NCBI RefSeq assembly: GCF_004343705.1
Contig: NZ_SKFH01000004.1
Span: forward strand, 124,001-188,000
DNA: 64,000 bases
From: Flaviaesturariibacter aridisoli
GTDB lineage: Bacteria; Bacteroidota; Bacteroidia; Chitinophagales; Chitinophagaceae
Direction of reading: 5' to 3'
The translations under genes were made by a program, and so were the position numbers. Below are positions 24,630 to 32,633 of the stretch, in pieces. Every line of letters starts with the position of its first letter. Position 1 is the stretch's first letter. The notes under the pieces are model-generated. The model had not been told where the DNA came from and did not search any database. It saw only the letters and a program-made list of their open reading frames with translations.

Positions 24630-25004
24630 TTATTTCCATTCCGCTTCAGCACGTCGGAATTCGTTCTTTAACCCGGCATACTGCACGCGCAGCTGTTCCA
24701 GCTCACCGCGCAGCCCGGTGTGGTTGTCCATCCGCACGCTGTCGAGGCCCATCCCAGACATAGCGCGGGCGAAATCAGCCAGTTGCTCCTCGCTGCCCCG
24801 CAGTCCGAGCTTCAGCAAGCGGATCGCTGCGCGGTGCCGGGAAAATCGTTGCCGGAATGGTTCGGATTGCACCCGAGCGGGATCATGGGCATACCGGTCG
24901 AGGTGCTTTTCGAAAATACAGAGCTCCTGCTCGTGAAAGTGAAGTTCATTCATCCATTGCTGGTATTCCCGGTGTAGGTCGGTGACGGTTGTGGAAGGAT
25001 ACAT
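24630..25004 (-). CDS. Hypothetical coiled-coil protein
   Basis: A 124-residue soluble protein rich in Glu, Gln, Arg and Leu, predicted almost entirely helical. Segments such as HFHEQELCIFEKHLDRY and ELEQLRVQYAGLKNEF show coiled-coil heptads. There is no signal peptide or known motif. It lies between pirin B and pirin C on the same strand with gaps of 56 and 81 bases, so it is probably co-transcribed with them. No homologous family was recognised. One Cys and several His could bind metal, but there is no recognisable motif. Confidence 0.6.
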   Translation of the reverse strand: MYPSTTVTDLHREYQQWMNELHFHEQELCIFEKHLDRYAHDPARVQSEPFRQRFSRHRAAIRLLKLGLRGSEEQLADFARAMSGMGLDSVRMDNHTGLRGELEQLRVQYAGLKNEFRRAEAEWK

Positions 25005-25085
25005 AACGCGCAGTTTTGTGGTCCAAAGAGCCGCAAATCCGCGCGAACTTTCCCTGACACAGCTACCGCCGGCGCCTGATTCCCG

Positions 25086-25943
25086 TCAACTCTCTAGAAC
25101 GCCCATGCGGCCGGACTCGTAGTCGAGGATCGCCTGCTTGATCTCGCCGGGATAATTCATCACAAAGGGCCCGTAGGAAACCATCGGCTCATCGATCGGC
25201 GCGCCGGCCAGGAGCAGCAGGTAGCCTTCCGATTGCGCTTCGAGCAGCACGGTGTCGCCATCGTGGCGAAAAACAGCCGTCTGCCGGTCCGTCACATCTG
25301 TCCCGCCGGCCCGCACAGCGCCTTTCAGCACGTAAGCCAACGCGTTCCATCCTTGTGGCACGGGCACTTCGATCTTTCCGGCACCATCAAAATGCACCAT
25401 GAGCGCAAGGATGGGCGTGAAGGTGGATGCCGGCCCGGTATTGCCCTCAAACGTACCGGCTACTACCTGCATCCGGAAGCCGTCGCGCTCTACCACGGGT
25501 ATCGAGGCACGCTTGATGTCCTGGTATTTCGGCGGGGTCATCTTTTCGGCGCGGGGCAGGTTCACCCACAGCTGCACCAGTTCCATGCGGCCGCCTTCTT
25601 CGGCGAATGCCGCGGAGGGCCCCTCGCTGTGAATGATCCCCGAGCCGGCGGTCATCCACTGTACGTCACCGCTTTCGAGGTAACCCTCGGCGCCGGTACT
25701 GTCCTTGTGGTGCAGCTTGCCGCTAAACAGGAACGTGACCGGCTCGAAACCGCGGTGCGGGTGCGGGCTGAGACGTGCCTGCAAGGCGCCGGGCGCGTGC
25801 TGTTGCGGGCCCGCATGGTGGAGCAGGATGAACGGGCTGATTGCTTCCAGTCCGTTGGTGGGAAACGGTTGCGCTACTTTGAAAGCCGGCCCCACATTCA
25901 TGTGCACCAGCTCTGTATGTTTTTGGGCAGTACGTATGTTCAT
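25086..25943 (-). CDS. Pirin family protein B
   Basis: A 285-residue pirin, longer than its two neighbours and of the classical Pirin plus Pirin-C-domain layout. LSPHPHRGFEPVTFLFSG holds the first His pair of the iron site, and GSGIIHSEGP gives the further His and Glu. The C-terminal cupin (EGYLLLLAGAPIDEPMVSYGPFVMN) is typical of the full-length family. Pirins are cytoplasmic iron proteins with quercetinase activity or a redox-sensing and regulatory role. It lies 47 bases after pirin A on the same strand. Function in this cluster is inferred only from neighbours. Confidence 0.9.
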   Translation of the reverse strand: MNIRTAQKHTELVHMNVGPAFKVAQPFPTNGLEAISPFILLHHAGPQQHAPGALQARLSPHPHRGFEPVTFLFSGKLHHKDSTGAEGYLESGDVQWMTAGSGIIHSEGPSAAFAEEGGRMELVQLWVNLPRAEKMTPPKYQDIKRASIPVVERDGFRMQVVAGTFEGNTGPASTFTPILALMVHFDGAGKIEVPVPQGWNALAYVLKGAVRAGGTDVTDRQTAVFRHDGDTVLLEAQSEGYLLLLAGAPIDEPMVSYGPFVMNYPGEIKQAILDYESGRMGVLES

Positions 25944-25990
25944 GATGATTGTTTTTATTGGGGTTCCGTTTTGCGCGGCACACCGTAAGA

Positions 25991-26704
25991 TCAGTTCATC
26001 GGGACTTCCATCAGCAGTATCTCCGCATCGCTGTCGGCTTGCAGCGTTAGCGTGGCGGCGCCGGTAATGCCCAGGCCATCGCGGCGGTTGAGCAATACTT
26101 CATTGACCACAACGTCACCGGAAAGCACGAAAGCATACACGCCATGGGCAGGGTCTTTCAGGTCGTAGGTCAGTGCGGTGCCCTTTTCGAGGCGGCCGAG
26201 GTGAAACCAGGCATCCTGGTGGATCTGCACGCCGCCGCCATCGCTTCCCAGCGGTGAAAGCACGGTCTGGAGGCTGTTCCGGCGGTCTTCCGAAGCAAAT
26301 GATTTCTGGTCATAACGCGGCTGCACGTCGCGTTTATTGGGGAAAACCCAGATCTGTAAAAACTTGACGGGGTTGCTGCTGCTGGCGTTCTTTTCCGAGT
26401 GCACCACGCCGGTGCCGGCGCTCATTACCTGCACGTCGCCCTGTCGGATGACGGTGCTGTTACCCATATTGTCGCCGTGCTCGAGGTCGCCCTCCAGCGG
26501 GATGGAAATGATCTCCATGTTGTCGTGCGGATGCTTACCGAAGCCCATGCCGGCCGCAACGCTGTCGTCGTTGAGCACGCGGAGCACACCAAAGTGCACG
26601 CGCTCGGGATCGTGGTAGCCGGCAAAGCTGAAGGTATGCCAGGAGTCGAGCCAACCGTGGTTGGCATGGCCGCGGGTAGCGGCTTTATGCAAGATGGTCG
26701 TCAT
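25991..26704 (-). CDS. Pirin family protein A (YhhW/quercetinase type)
   Basis: A 237-residue bicupin close in layout to E. coli YhhW. HTFSFAGYHDPERVHFG at the start, HPHDNMEIISIPLEG and GTGVVHSEKN carry the iron-site His and Glu residues. YhhW oxidises quercetin in vitro; the natural substrate is unknown. The start codon is preceded by five octamer repeats (26708-26747) ending 3 bases before ATG. The FMN reductase stops 112 bases upstream on the same strand, with a heptamer array in between. Its closest relative in the window is pirin C. Confidence 0.9.
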   Translation of the reverse strand: MTTILHKAATRGHANHGWLDSWHTFSFAGYHDPERVHFGVLRVLNDDSVAAGMGFGKHPHDNMEIISIPLEGDLEHGDNMGNSTVIRQGDVQVMSAGTGVVHSEKNASSSNPVKFLQIWVFPNKRDVQPRYDQKSFASEDRRNSLQTVLSPLGSDGGGVQIHQDAWFHLGRLEKGTALTYDLKDPAHGVYAFVLSGDVVVNEVLLNRRDGLGITGAATLTLQADSDAEILLMEVPMN

Positions 26705-26707
26705 TGT

Positions 26708-26747
26708 TAAGTAGTTTATTCGTCTAATGGTCTATTGGTCTATTGGT
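26708..26747 (-). repeat. Five octamer repeats directly upstream of pirin A
   Basis: In the gene's sense the units are ACCAATAG, ACCAATAG, ACCATTAG, ACGAATAA, ACTACTTA, followed by ACA and the ATG. The same octamer family precedes the starts at 42314 and 58577. Confidence 0.75.
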
Positions 26748-26768
26748 AACTTGTACGGCGCAAAGCCT

Positions 26769-26817
26769 ACTCATTACTCATTACTCATTACTCATTACTC
26801 ATTACTCATTACTGCTT
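26769..26817. repeat. Six perfect ACTCATT heptamers plus one degenerate copy
   Basis: ACTCATT is repeated exactly six times (26769-26810), followed by ACTGCTT, whose last base is part of the FMN reductase stop codon. In the gene's sense the unit is AATGAGT. This is the only perfect microsatellite in the window. Confidence 0.95.
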
Positions 26818-27374
26818 CAGGCTTCCACTTTCGCTTCCACCACTTTCTCGGCCAGCCAGAGGAATTCGTTGAGGAAGAGGTCCACGCTCTTCTCGAAGGC
26901 CGGGTCGATCAGGTTGCCTTCGGCGTCGAACTTCTTATCCACCTGCGGCGTAACAAGCATATAGGGTGAGGGGATGCCGAAGAGCGCCATCACGAATTGC
27001 TGCAGCTGCATGGCGGCGCGGATGCCACCGAGGGCGCCAGGAGAGGCCGTGGCCAGGCCGAACACCTTGCGCTGCTGCTTCGGGAAGTGGTCGAACAGGT
27101 TCTGCATGGCCGGCGAGTAGGAGCCGTTGTATTCGGGCGTGACGATGATGAACGCGTCGGCGGCGAATATCCGGCGGGCTACCGGGCGCAGGGCTTCGGG
27201 AGCGGCATCGGGGCTTGTAAATACGGAGTCGAGGATCGGGAATACGTTTTCCTTCAGGTTGATAATACCCACCTCGTGCTCGCTGCGGCTCTCAATGGCG
27301 CCTTTCAGGTGCAGGGCCACACGATGCGTTACGCTATTTTGACGGGGACTTCCAGATACGATTTCGATTTTCAT
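26817..27374 (-). CDS. NAD(P)H-dependent FMN reductase/quinone reductase family protein
   Basis: A 185-residue flavodoxin-fold protein. SGSPRQNSVT at residues 8-17 is the FMN phosphate-binding loop and TPEYNGSYSP in the middle is the family's second flavin-contact motif. Such enzymes reduce FMN, quinones, azo dyes or chromate with NAD(P)H in the cytoplasm. It is first in a minus-strand series that continues into three pirins. The promoter region is striking: TAAATTTG ends 4 bases before ATG, TTTG lies 22 bases further up, and a perfect 14-bp palindrome lies between them. This suggests repression by a dimeric regulator responding to electrophiles or redox stress. Confidence 0.88.
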   Translation of the reverse strand: MKIEIVSGSPRQNSVTHRVALHLKGAIESRSEHEVGIINLKENVFPILDSVFTSPDAAPEALRPVARRIFAADAFIIVTPEYNGSYSPAMQNLFDHFPKQQRKVFGLATASPGALGGIRAAMQLQQFVMALFGIPSPYMLVTPQVDKKFDAEGNLIDPAFEKSVDLFLNEFLWLAEKVVEAKVEA

Positions 27375-27378
27375 AATT

Positions 27379-27412
27379 CAAATTTAAGCATTTTCGATGT
27401 TTAAACATCAAA
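27379..27412 (-). promoter_or_regulatory. Promoter of the FMN reductase-pirin series
   Basis: On the minus strand TTTG (27412-27409) and TAAATTTG (27386-27379) are 22 bases apart, close to the Bacteroidota -33/-7 arrangement. The -7 element ends 4 bases before the ATG at 27374, predicting a leaderless transcript. A second TAAATTTG copy (27416-27409) overlaps the -33 element. Confidence 0.65.
27396..27409. promoter_or_regulatory. Candidate operator, perfect 14-bp palindrome
   Basis: GATGTTTAAACATC is a perfect inverted repeat placed between the -33 and -7 elements of the FMN reductase promoter, where a bound dimer would block RNA polymerase. No regulator gene of the MarR, HxlR or TetR type is visible nearby. 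Confidence 0.55.
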
Positions 27413-27452
27413 TTTAATTCCAAGGTCTTTTAGCTGAAAAAATGGCAGACGG

Positions 27453-27460
27453 TATCTTTA
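27453..27460 (+). promoter_or_regulatory. -7 element for the asparaginase gene
   Basis: TATCTTTA matches TAnnTTTG at 7 of 8 positions and ends 15 bases before ATG 27476, giving a predicted leader of about 10 A-rich bases. Confidence 0.45.
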
Positions 27461-27475
27461 GCCCAAACAAAAAGA

Positions 27476-28492
27476 ATGCTTGATCGCCGCCGGTTCCTGC
27501 AAAACTCTGTGCTGACCAGTTTGGGTTTACTCTTTCGTCCAACAACCTGGGCCGCACCTGGTTCACTGCCGGCAGGAAAGCCCATCGTGGTCTCAACCTG
27601 GGCGCCTAACGTGAAAGCCAATGCGGAAGCCTGGAAGGTGCTTGGCCGTGGCGGTCGGGCGCTGGATGCCGTCGAAGCCGGCGTGCAGGTACCGGAGGCC
27701 GACCCGGCCGACCAGAGCGTGGGCTACGGCGGTCTGCCCGACCGCGACGGCAAGGTGACGCTCGACGCCTGCATCATGGATGAGGCCGGCAACATCGGCG
27801 CGGTGATGGCCCTCGAAGGGATCATGCACCCCATCAAGGTAGCCCGGCTCGTCATGGAGAAATCGCCGCACGTGCAGTTGGTGGGCGAAGGCGCCCTGCA
27901 GTTTGCCCTGTCGCAGGGCTTCAAGATCGAAAACCTGCTCACCCCGCAAGCCGAGGCGGCCTGGAAGCGCTGGCTCGAAAAGGCGCAATACGACCCGATG
28001 ACCATCCCGAAGCTGTTGGAGCAGAAAAGTGTCAAAGATGGCAATGGCCAGCAGCACAACCACGATACGATCGGTATGCTGGCCCTGGATGCGGCCGGGA
28101 ACCTCAGCGGCGCCTGCACCACCAGCGGGATGGCTTTCAAGCTGCGGGGCCGCGTGGGCGACAGCCCGATCATCGGCGCCGGCTTGTTTGTAGACAACGA
28201 GGTAGGCGCCGCCACCAGCAGCGGGGTAGGAGAAGAGGTGGTGCGCGGTTGCGGCTCACACACCGTCGTGGAATACATGCGCCATGGATCGTCGCCCGAC
28301 GAAGCCTGTCGCAAAACGGTGGAGCGGATGCTGCGCCAGCGCGGCAACAAGCTGAAAGACCTGCAGGTGGGCTTCGTGGCCGTCAACCGCAAAGGCGTCG
28401 TCGGCGCTTTTGCGTTGCAGAAAGGATTCAGCGTTGCGGTGCACAGCACCGAAGGGGTGCGCACCTTCGTGGCCCCAAGTCTCTTCCCGTAA
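27476..28492 (+). CDS. N4-(beta-N-acetylglucosaminyl)-L-asparaginase (aspartylglucosaminidase family)
   Basis: A 338-residue N-terminal-nucleophile hydrolase. The precursor is expected to cleave itself before Thr198 in HNHDTIGML, exposing the catalytic Thr. GGLPDRDGKVTLDACIMD and VGDSPIIGAGLFVDNEVG are characteristic of glycosylasparaginases and place it there rather than with plain isoaspartyl peptidases. The N-terminus DRRRFLQNS, followed by a hydrophobic run, looks like a Tat signal. The enzyme releases GlcNAc from Asn in N-glycans. Together with GH92 mannosidase (29256) and GH20 hexosaminidase (21366) it suggests breakdown of eukaryotic N-glycoproteins. cutC follows in the same direction. 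Confidence 0.9.
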   Translation: MLDRRRFLQNSVLTSLGLLFRPTTWAAPGSLPAGKPIVVSTWAPNVKANAEAWKVLGRGGRALDAVEAGVQVPEADPADQSVGYGGLPDRDGKVTLDACIMDEAGNIGAVMALEGIMHPIKVARLVMEKSPHVQLVGEGALQFALSQGFKIENLLTPQAEAAWKRWLEKAQYDPMTIPKLLEQKSVKDGNGQQHNHDTIGMLALDAAGNLSGACTTSGMAFKLRGRVGDSPIIGAGLFVDNEVGAATSSGVGEEVVRGCGSHTVVEYMRHGSSPDEACRKTVERMLRQRGNKLKDLQVGFVAVNRKGVVGAFALQKGFSVAVHSTEGVRTFVAPSLFP

Positions 28493-28533
28493 TTCTACAG
28501 GTCAACCCCGAACCCACACTTTAAACTACCGCT

Positions 28534-29259
28534 TTGTCTTACCTAATTGAAATCGCCACGACCGACTTTGAAACCACCAGCGCCGCCGTCGAAGGCGGCG
28601 CCGATCGCATCGAGTTGTGCAGTGCGCTGTCGGAGGGCGGCCTGACGCCGTCCTTCGGCCTTATCCGGCAATGCCGCGCCGCGTTCAGTGTGCCGCTTTT
28701 CCCCATCCTGCGCCCCCGTGGCGGCGACTTTCGGTACAGCGACGATGAGCTCGCGATCCTGGAAGCCGACCTGCGCGCCTGCAAAGACCTGGGTTGCGAC
28801 GGTGTGGTGCTGGGCCTGTTGAAAAAAGACGGCACCCTGCCCCTGAAAAAACTCGCGCGGCTGCAAGAACTGGCCTACCCTATGGAGGTGACCTTTCACC
28901 GGGCCTTCGACCGTTGCCGCGATCCCTTTGAAGCGCTGGAAGCATTGATCCAACTAGGCTATCAACGCATCCTGACCTCCGGTCAAAAGCCCAGCGCGCC
29001 GGAAGGAGCGCGGCTGATCGCGCAACTCGTAGCGGCGGCCGACGGTCGCATCAGCATCATGCCCGGCGCCGGTGTTCGTCCCGACAACATCAAAGCGCTG
29101 GCAGCAGCTACCGGTGCCACCGAGTTCCATTCGGCTATGCGCAGCCGCCGCGATTCTACCATGGAGTTCCGCCACCCGTCATTCCCTGCTACCGACTTCC
29201 AGCTCGATGCCATCGATCCCGCACAGGTGCGCCACCTGCGCAAAAACCTCGAATCATGA
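28534..29259 (+). CDS. cutC: CutC family protein
   Basis: A 241-residue TIM-barrel protein. Near the N-terminus, GGADRIELCSALSEGGLTPS is the CutC signature, and TFHRAFDRCRDP and LTSGQKPSAPEGA are further conserved segments. The start is TTG at 28534: it encodes the usual beginning (SYLIEIATTDF), and an in-frame TAA lies 12 bases upstream with no ATG between. CutC was linked to copper tolerance in E. coli, but that role is disputed and the enzymatic activity is unknown. Its stop overlaps the GH92 ATG (ATGA), indicating translational coupling. The neighbourhood hints at a carbohydrate-related role, which is only an inference. Confidence 0.9.
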   Translation: MSYLIEIATTDFETTSAAVEGGADRIELCSALSEGGLTPSFGLIRQCRAAFSVPLFPILRPRGGDFRYSDDELAILEADLRACKDLGCDGVVLGLLKKDGTLPLKKLARLQELAYPMEVTFHRAFDRCRDPFEALEALIQLGYQRILTSGQKPSAPEGARLIAQLVAAADGRISIMPGAGVRPDNIKALAAATGATEFHSAMRSRRDSTMEFRHPSFPATDFQLDAIDPAQVRHLRKNLES

Positions 29260-32174
29260 GACCGCTTCTTTCCCTCTTCGCCTTCTTACTTCTAACGACT
29301 GACCTGGTTGCGCAGAAAGACTACACCCAGCTGGTAAACCCGTTCATCGGCACCGGTGGTCACGGCCATACCTGGCCCGGCGCTTCAATGCCCTTCGGTA
29401 TGATGCAGCTGAGCCCCGACACGCGTATGGACGACTGGGACGGCTCCGGTGGCTACCATTATTCCGATTCGGTGATCTACGGCTTTTCCCACACGCACCT
29501 GAGCGGCACCGGCATCCCCGACTACTGCGACCTGCTGCTGATGCCGTTCACCGGTGCCGTCAAATGGGCCAACAGCGATTACCGCAGTCCCTTCGCACAC
29601 AGCAGCGAGAAGGCTTCGCCGGGTTATTACGAAGTGCGGCTGAAGAAAGGAAACATCCTGGCGCAGCTGACCACAGCCGTGCGCAGCGGGATGCACCAGT
29701 ACACGTTCCCGGCAGGAACTACAAACGGCGGGTTGCTGATCGACCTGGTGCACCGCGACCAGGTGCTGGACGCCGCGCTGGAAAAGGTGGATGCGTATAC
29801 GCTCCGCGGATACCGCCGCAGCAAGAGCTGGGCGAGCGACCAGGTACTGTATTTCTATATCCGCTTCGACAGCCCGATCCGTAGTTATGCGGTGCGGCAT
29901 GGCGGGCGTGAGGACAGTGCTGCCGCAATCCAGGGGAAAGACCTGCAAGCCGCACTGCGTTTCGGTCTGGCCGCCGGCGGACAGCTGCGCTGCCGCGTAG
30001 GGATTTCGGGTGTCAGCATGGACGGCGCCCAGGCAAACCTCGACGGGGAGGTTGGTCGGAAGCCGTTTGCGCAGGTGCGGGCCGAAGCCAAAGCCGCCTG
30101 GAACAAGGAGCTTTCAAAGATCGACATCGCCGGTGGCTCACACGACCAGCAGGTAGCATTTTACACAGCGCTGTACCATACGAACCTGGTGCCGAACATT
30201 TACCAGGACCGCAACGGCGACTACCGTGGCACCGATGGCAAGGTGCACAACGCAAGACGCTTTCAATACTACAGTGTGTTCTCCCTGTGGGACACGTACC
30301 GGGCCTATCATCCGCTGATGACCATCCTCAACCCGGAACGCACCGGCGACTGGATCAACACGTTCCTGGCACAATACGAAGACGGCGGCATGCTACCCGT
30401 GTGGGAGCTGTCGGGCAATGAAACCTTTTGCATGATCGGCTACCATTCGGTGCCGGTGATCGTTGATGCCTGGCAGAAAGGCATCCGCAACTTCGACGCA
30501 CAGCTGGCGCTCAAAGCCGCGCGCAGTTATGCTGAAAGCGACCGCTTTGGTCTCGCGTACTACCGGCGCCAGGGCTATATCGCCAACAACCAGGAACACG
30601 AGTCGGTATCGAAAACGCTGGAATACGCCTACGATGATTGGTGCATCGCGCAGCTGGCCCGTGGTTTGGGACAAGACTCGCTATACCGCCGCTACATTCG
30701 CCGTGCGCAACATTACCGGAACCTGTTTGACCCGGGCACGGGCCACATGCGCGGCAAGCTCGACGCGCGCTGGCACAGCCCCTTCGATCCGCGTGAGATC
30801 AACAACTTCTTCACCGAAGGCAACTCCTGGCACTACAGCTTCGCCGTGCCGCAGGACATTGAAGGCCTCATCCGCCTGCACGGCGGCCGCGCCGCCTTCG
30901 GCCGCCAGCTTGACGAGCTTTTCGCCACCTCCTCGCAAACCACCGGGCGCGAACAGCCCGATGTGACGGGGCTGATCGGTCAATACGCGCAAGGCAACGA
31001 GCCCAGTCACCACATGGCGTACCTGTATAACTACATCGGACGGCCTTCAAGAACGCAGGAGCTGGTGCACCGTATTTGTACGGAATTCTATCGCAACCGC
31101 CCCGACGGCCTTATCGGCAACGAAGACTGCGGGCAAATGAGCGCCTGGTACGTACTCAGCGCGCTGGGCATGTACCCCGTTTGCCCGGGCAACAACGATT
31201 ACGTGTTCGGCACGCCGCTGTTTGACAAGGCGACGATCCGGTTGGAAAACGGCAAGACCTTTACCATCAGCGCGCAACGGGCGGCGCCCGGCGACTTTTA
31301 CGTGCAGTCAGCCCGGCTCAACGGCAAACCGTATTCCTACAGCTACCTCCTTCACCAGCTGATCGCTGCCGGCGGTACGCTCGATTTTGTGCTGGGCACG
31401 AAGCCGGGGAAGCTGGGTACAGGCAGTGGGGAAGGACCGATCTCCCGTATCACCGACCTCCAAACGACGGCCGTCCCTTACTTCGTTAATGAAACCAACC
31501 GGTTCCGCGACTCCGTGCTCGTGCGCGTGGCGCAGCAGGACAGCAGCCGGCCTGTCTATTACCGTGTGGTGGAAAAGGGCAACGAAGACGCGCGCAGCCG
31601 GCGCTATACAGGACCGTTCTGGTTGCGGCAGACAGCCACTGTTTTCCTGGAAGAAACCTATAGCAAAGAGCAGAACCTGGTGCAGGGCCAGACGTTTTAC
31701 AAGATCCCGACCGACCGGACCGTCACCGTGCAAAGCAAGGTGCACCCGTTGTACACCGCCGGGGGGGATGAGGCCCTGGTGGACAGCGTTTTCGGAACCA
31801 CCAACTGGCGCGCCGGCGACTGGCAAAGCTATTTCGGGAACGACTTTGAAGCTACGGTCGACCTGAAGTCCGTGCGCCCCGTGTCGTACGCGGGCGTGCA
31901 CGTGCTGCAGGATCCTGAGCCGTGGATCCTGTTTCCAAGGGAAGTGATCATCTCCGTGTCGGAAGACGGGAAAACCTTCCGCGAAGCTGCGCGTGTAGCC
32001 AATACGATCGGGCCAGGTGCAGAGTACGCGCAGCTGCAAACACTGGGAAGCCCCCTCCGGGTGCAGGCGCGGTACATACGGTTAAAAGCTGTTAACGGCG
32101 GCCCGCTGCCGCCGGGGCACCGTAGTGCGGGCCAGCCCGCACACCTGTTTGTAGACGAAGTGTTGGTCCGTTAA
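29256..32174 (+). CDS. Exported GH92 family alpha-mannosidase
   Basis: A 972-residue protein with signal peptide MRPLLSLFAFLLLTTDLVAQ. It opens with the GH92 signature (VNPFIGTGGHGHTWPGA) and contains GNEDCGQMSAWYVLSALG at about residues 621-638, where the family has its conserved catalytic-site segment. GH92 enzymes are Ca2+-dependent, inverting exo-alpha-mannosidases, mostly alpha-1,2, acting on N-glycans or yeast mannan. The last 150 residues (YAGVHVLQDPEPWILFPREV and onward) resemble the C-terminal discoidin-like domain also seen in the GH20 protein. It is translationally coupled to cutC. The exact linkage specificity cannot be read from sequence. Confidence 0.93.
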   Translation: MRPLLSLFAFLLLTTDLVAQKDYTQLVNPFIGTGGHGHTWPGASMPFGMMQLSPDTRMDDWDGSGGYHYSDSVIYGFSHTHLSGTGIPDYCDLLLMPFTGAVKWANSDYRSPFAHSSEKASPGYYEVRLKKGNILAQLTTAVRSGMHQYTFPAGTTNGGLLIDLVHRDQVLDAALEKVDAYTLRGYRRSKSWASDQVLYFYIRFDSPIRSYAVRHGGREDSAAAIQGKDLQAALRFGLAAGGQLRCRVGISGVSMDGAQANLDGEVGRKPFAQVRAEAKAAWNKELSKIDIAGGSHDQQVAFYTALYHTNLVPNIYQDRNGDYRGTDGKVHNARRFQYYSVFSLWDTYRAYHPLMTILNPERTGDWINTFLAQYEDGGMLPVWELSGNETFCMIGYHSVPVIVDAWQKGIRNFDAQLALKAARSYAESDRFGLAYYRRQGYIANNQEHESVSKTLEYAYDDWCIAQLARGLGQDSLYRRYIRRAQHYRNLFDPGTGHMRGKLDARWHSPFDPREINNFFTEGNSWHYSFAVPQDIEGLIRLHGGRAAFGRQLDELFATSSQTTGREQPDVTGLIGQYAQGNEPSHHMAYLYNYIGRPSRTQELVHRICTEFYRNRPDGLIGNEDCGQMSAWYVLSALGMYPVCPGNNDYVFGTPLFDKATIRLENGKTFTISAQRAAPGDFYVQSARLNGKPYSYSYLLHQLIAAGGTLDFVLGTKPGKLGTGSGEGPISRITDLQTTAVPYFVNETNRFRDSVLVRVAQQDSSRPVYYRVVEKGNEDARSRRYTGPFWLRQTATVFLEETYSKEQNLVQGQTFYKIPTDRTVTVQSKVHPLYTAGGDEALVDSVFGTTNWRAGDWQSYFGNDFEATVDLKSVRPVSYAGVHVLQDPEPWILFPREVIISVSEDGKTFREAARVANTIGPGAEYAQLQTLGSPLRVQARYIRLKAVNGGPLPPGHRSAGQPAHLFVDEVLVR

Positions 32175-32190
32175 CGTTAGCGGACGCACA

Positions 32191-32218
32191 TTGATTTCCG
32201 TTTTGCGCAGTAAATTTC
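32191..32218 (+). promoter_or_regulatory. Promoter of the second OsmC gene
   Basis: TTG (32191-32193), 17 bases, then TAAATTTC (32211-32218), 7 of 8 positions matching the -7 consensus. It ends 4 bases before ATG 32223. Confidence 0.5.
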
Positions 32219-32222
32219 CCCC

Positions 32223-32630
32223 ATGCTGAAACAGCTTACGGTTCTTCTTGGAAAAGTCGACTACCAATGCCGGGTAACCGATGGCAGCCATACCTGGCTC
32301 ATCGACGAGCCGTCGGAAAAAGGGGGCGGCGATACGGCGCACGATCCCATTGCAGCTTTACTGTCCAGCCTCGGGTCCTGTTCGGCGATCACCCTCCGGA
32401 TGTACGCCGAGCGCAAGGGCTGGCCGGTTGAAGAAATTGCTGTGTCCGTGCAGTGGGAGCAGCAGGAAGTGGAGGGTCAGAAGGTCAGCCGGTTTACCCG
32501 CGATGTGACCCTCACCGGGCCGATCGACGAGGCGCAGCGCCAGCGCCTGCAGCAGATCGTACAGGCCTGTCCGGTAAGCCGCATCCTGGAAGGACGCAGC
32601 GTCATCGACACAATGATCCGGAACAGTTGA
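32223..32630 (+). CDS. OsmC family protein (second copy)
   Basis: A 135-residue OsmC-fold protein. It belongs to a different branch from the copy at 3018: it has DPIAALLSSLGSCSAITLRMYAERK with a single Cys before the long helix and VQACPVSRILEG with the second Cys. This form is related to the YhfA/OsmC-like group whose redox role is less certain. It probably acts on small hydroperoxides in the cytoplasm. The gene converges on the coiled-coil gene with only 3 bases between stops, without a terminator. Its promoter suggests a leaderless mRNA. Confidence 0.85.
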   Translation: MLKQLTVLLGKVDYQCRVTDGSHTWLIDEPSEKGGGDTAHDPIAALLSSLGSCSAITLRMYAERKGWPVEEIAVSVQWEQQEVEGQKVSRFTRDVTLTGPIDEAQRQRLQQIVQACPVSRILEGRSVIDTMIRNS

Positions 32631-32633
32631 ACC

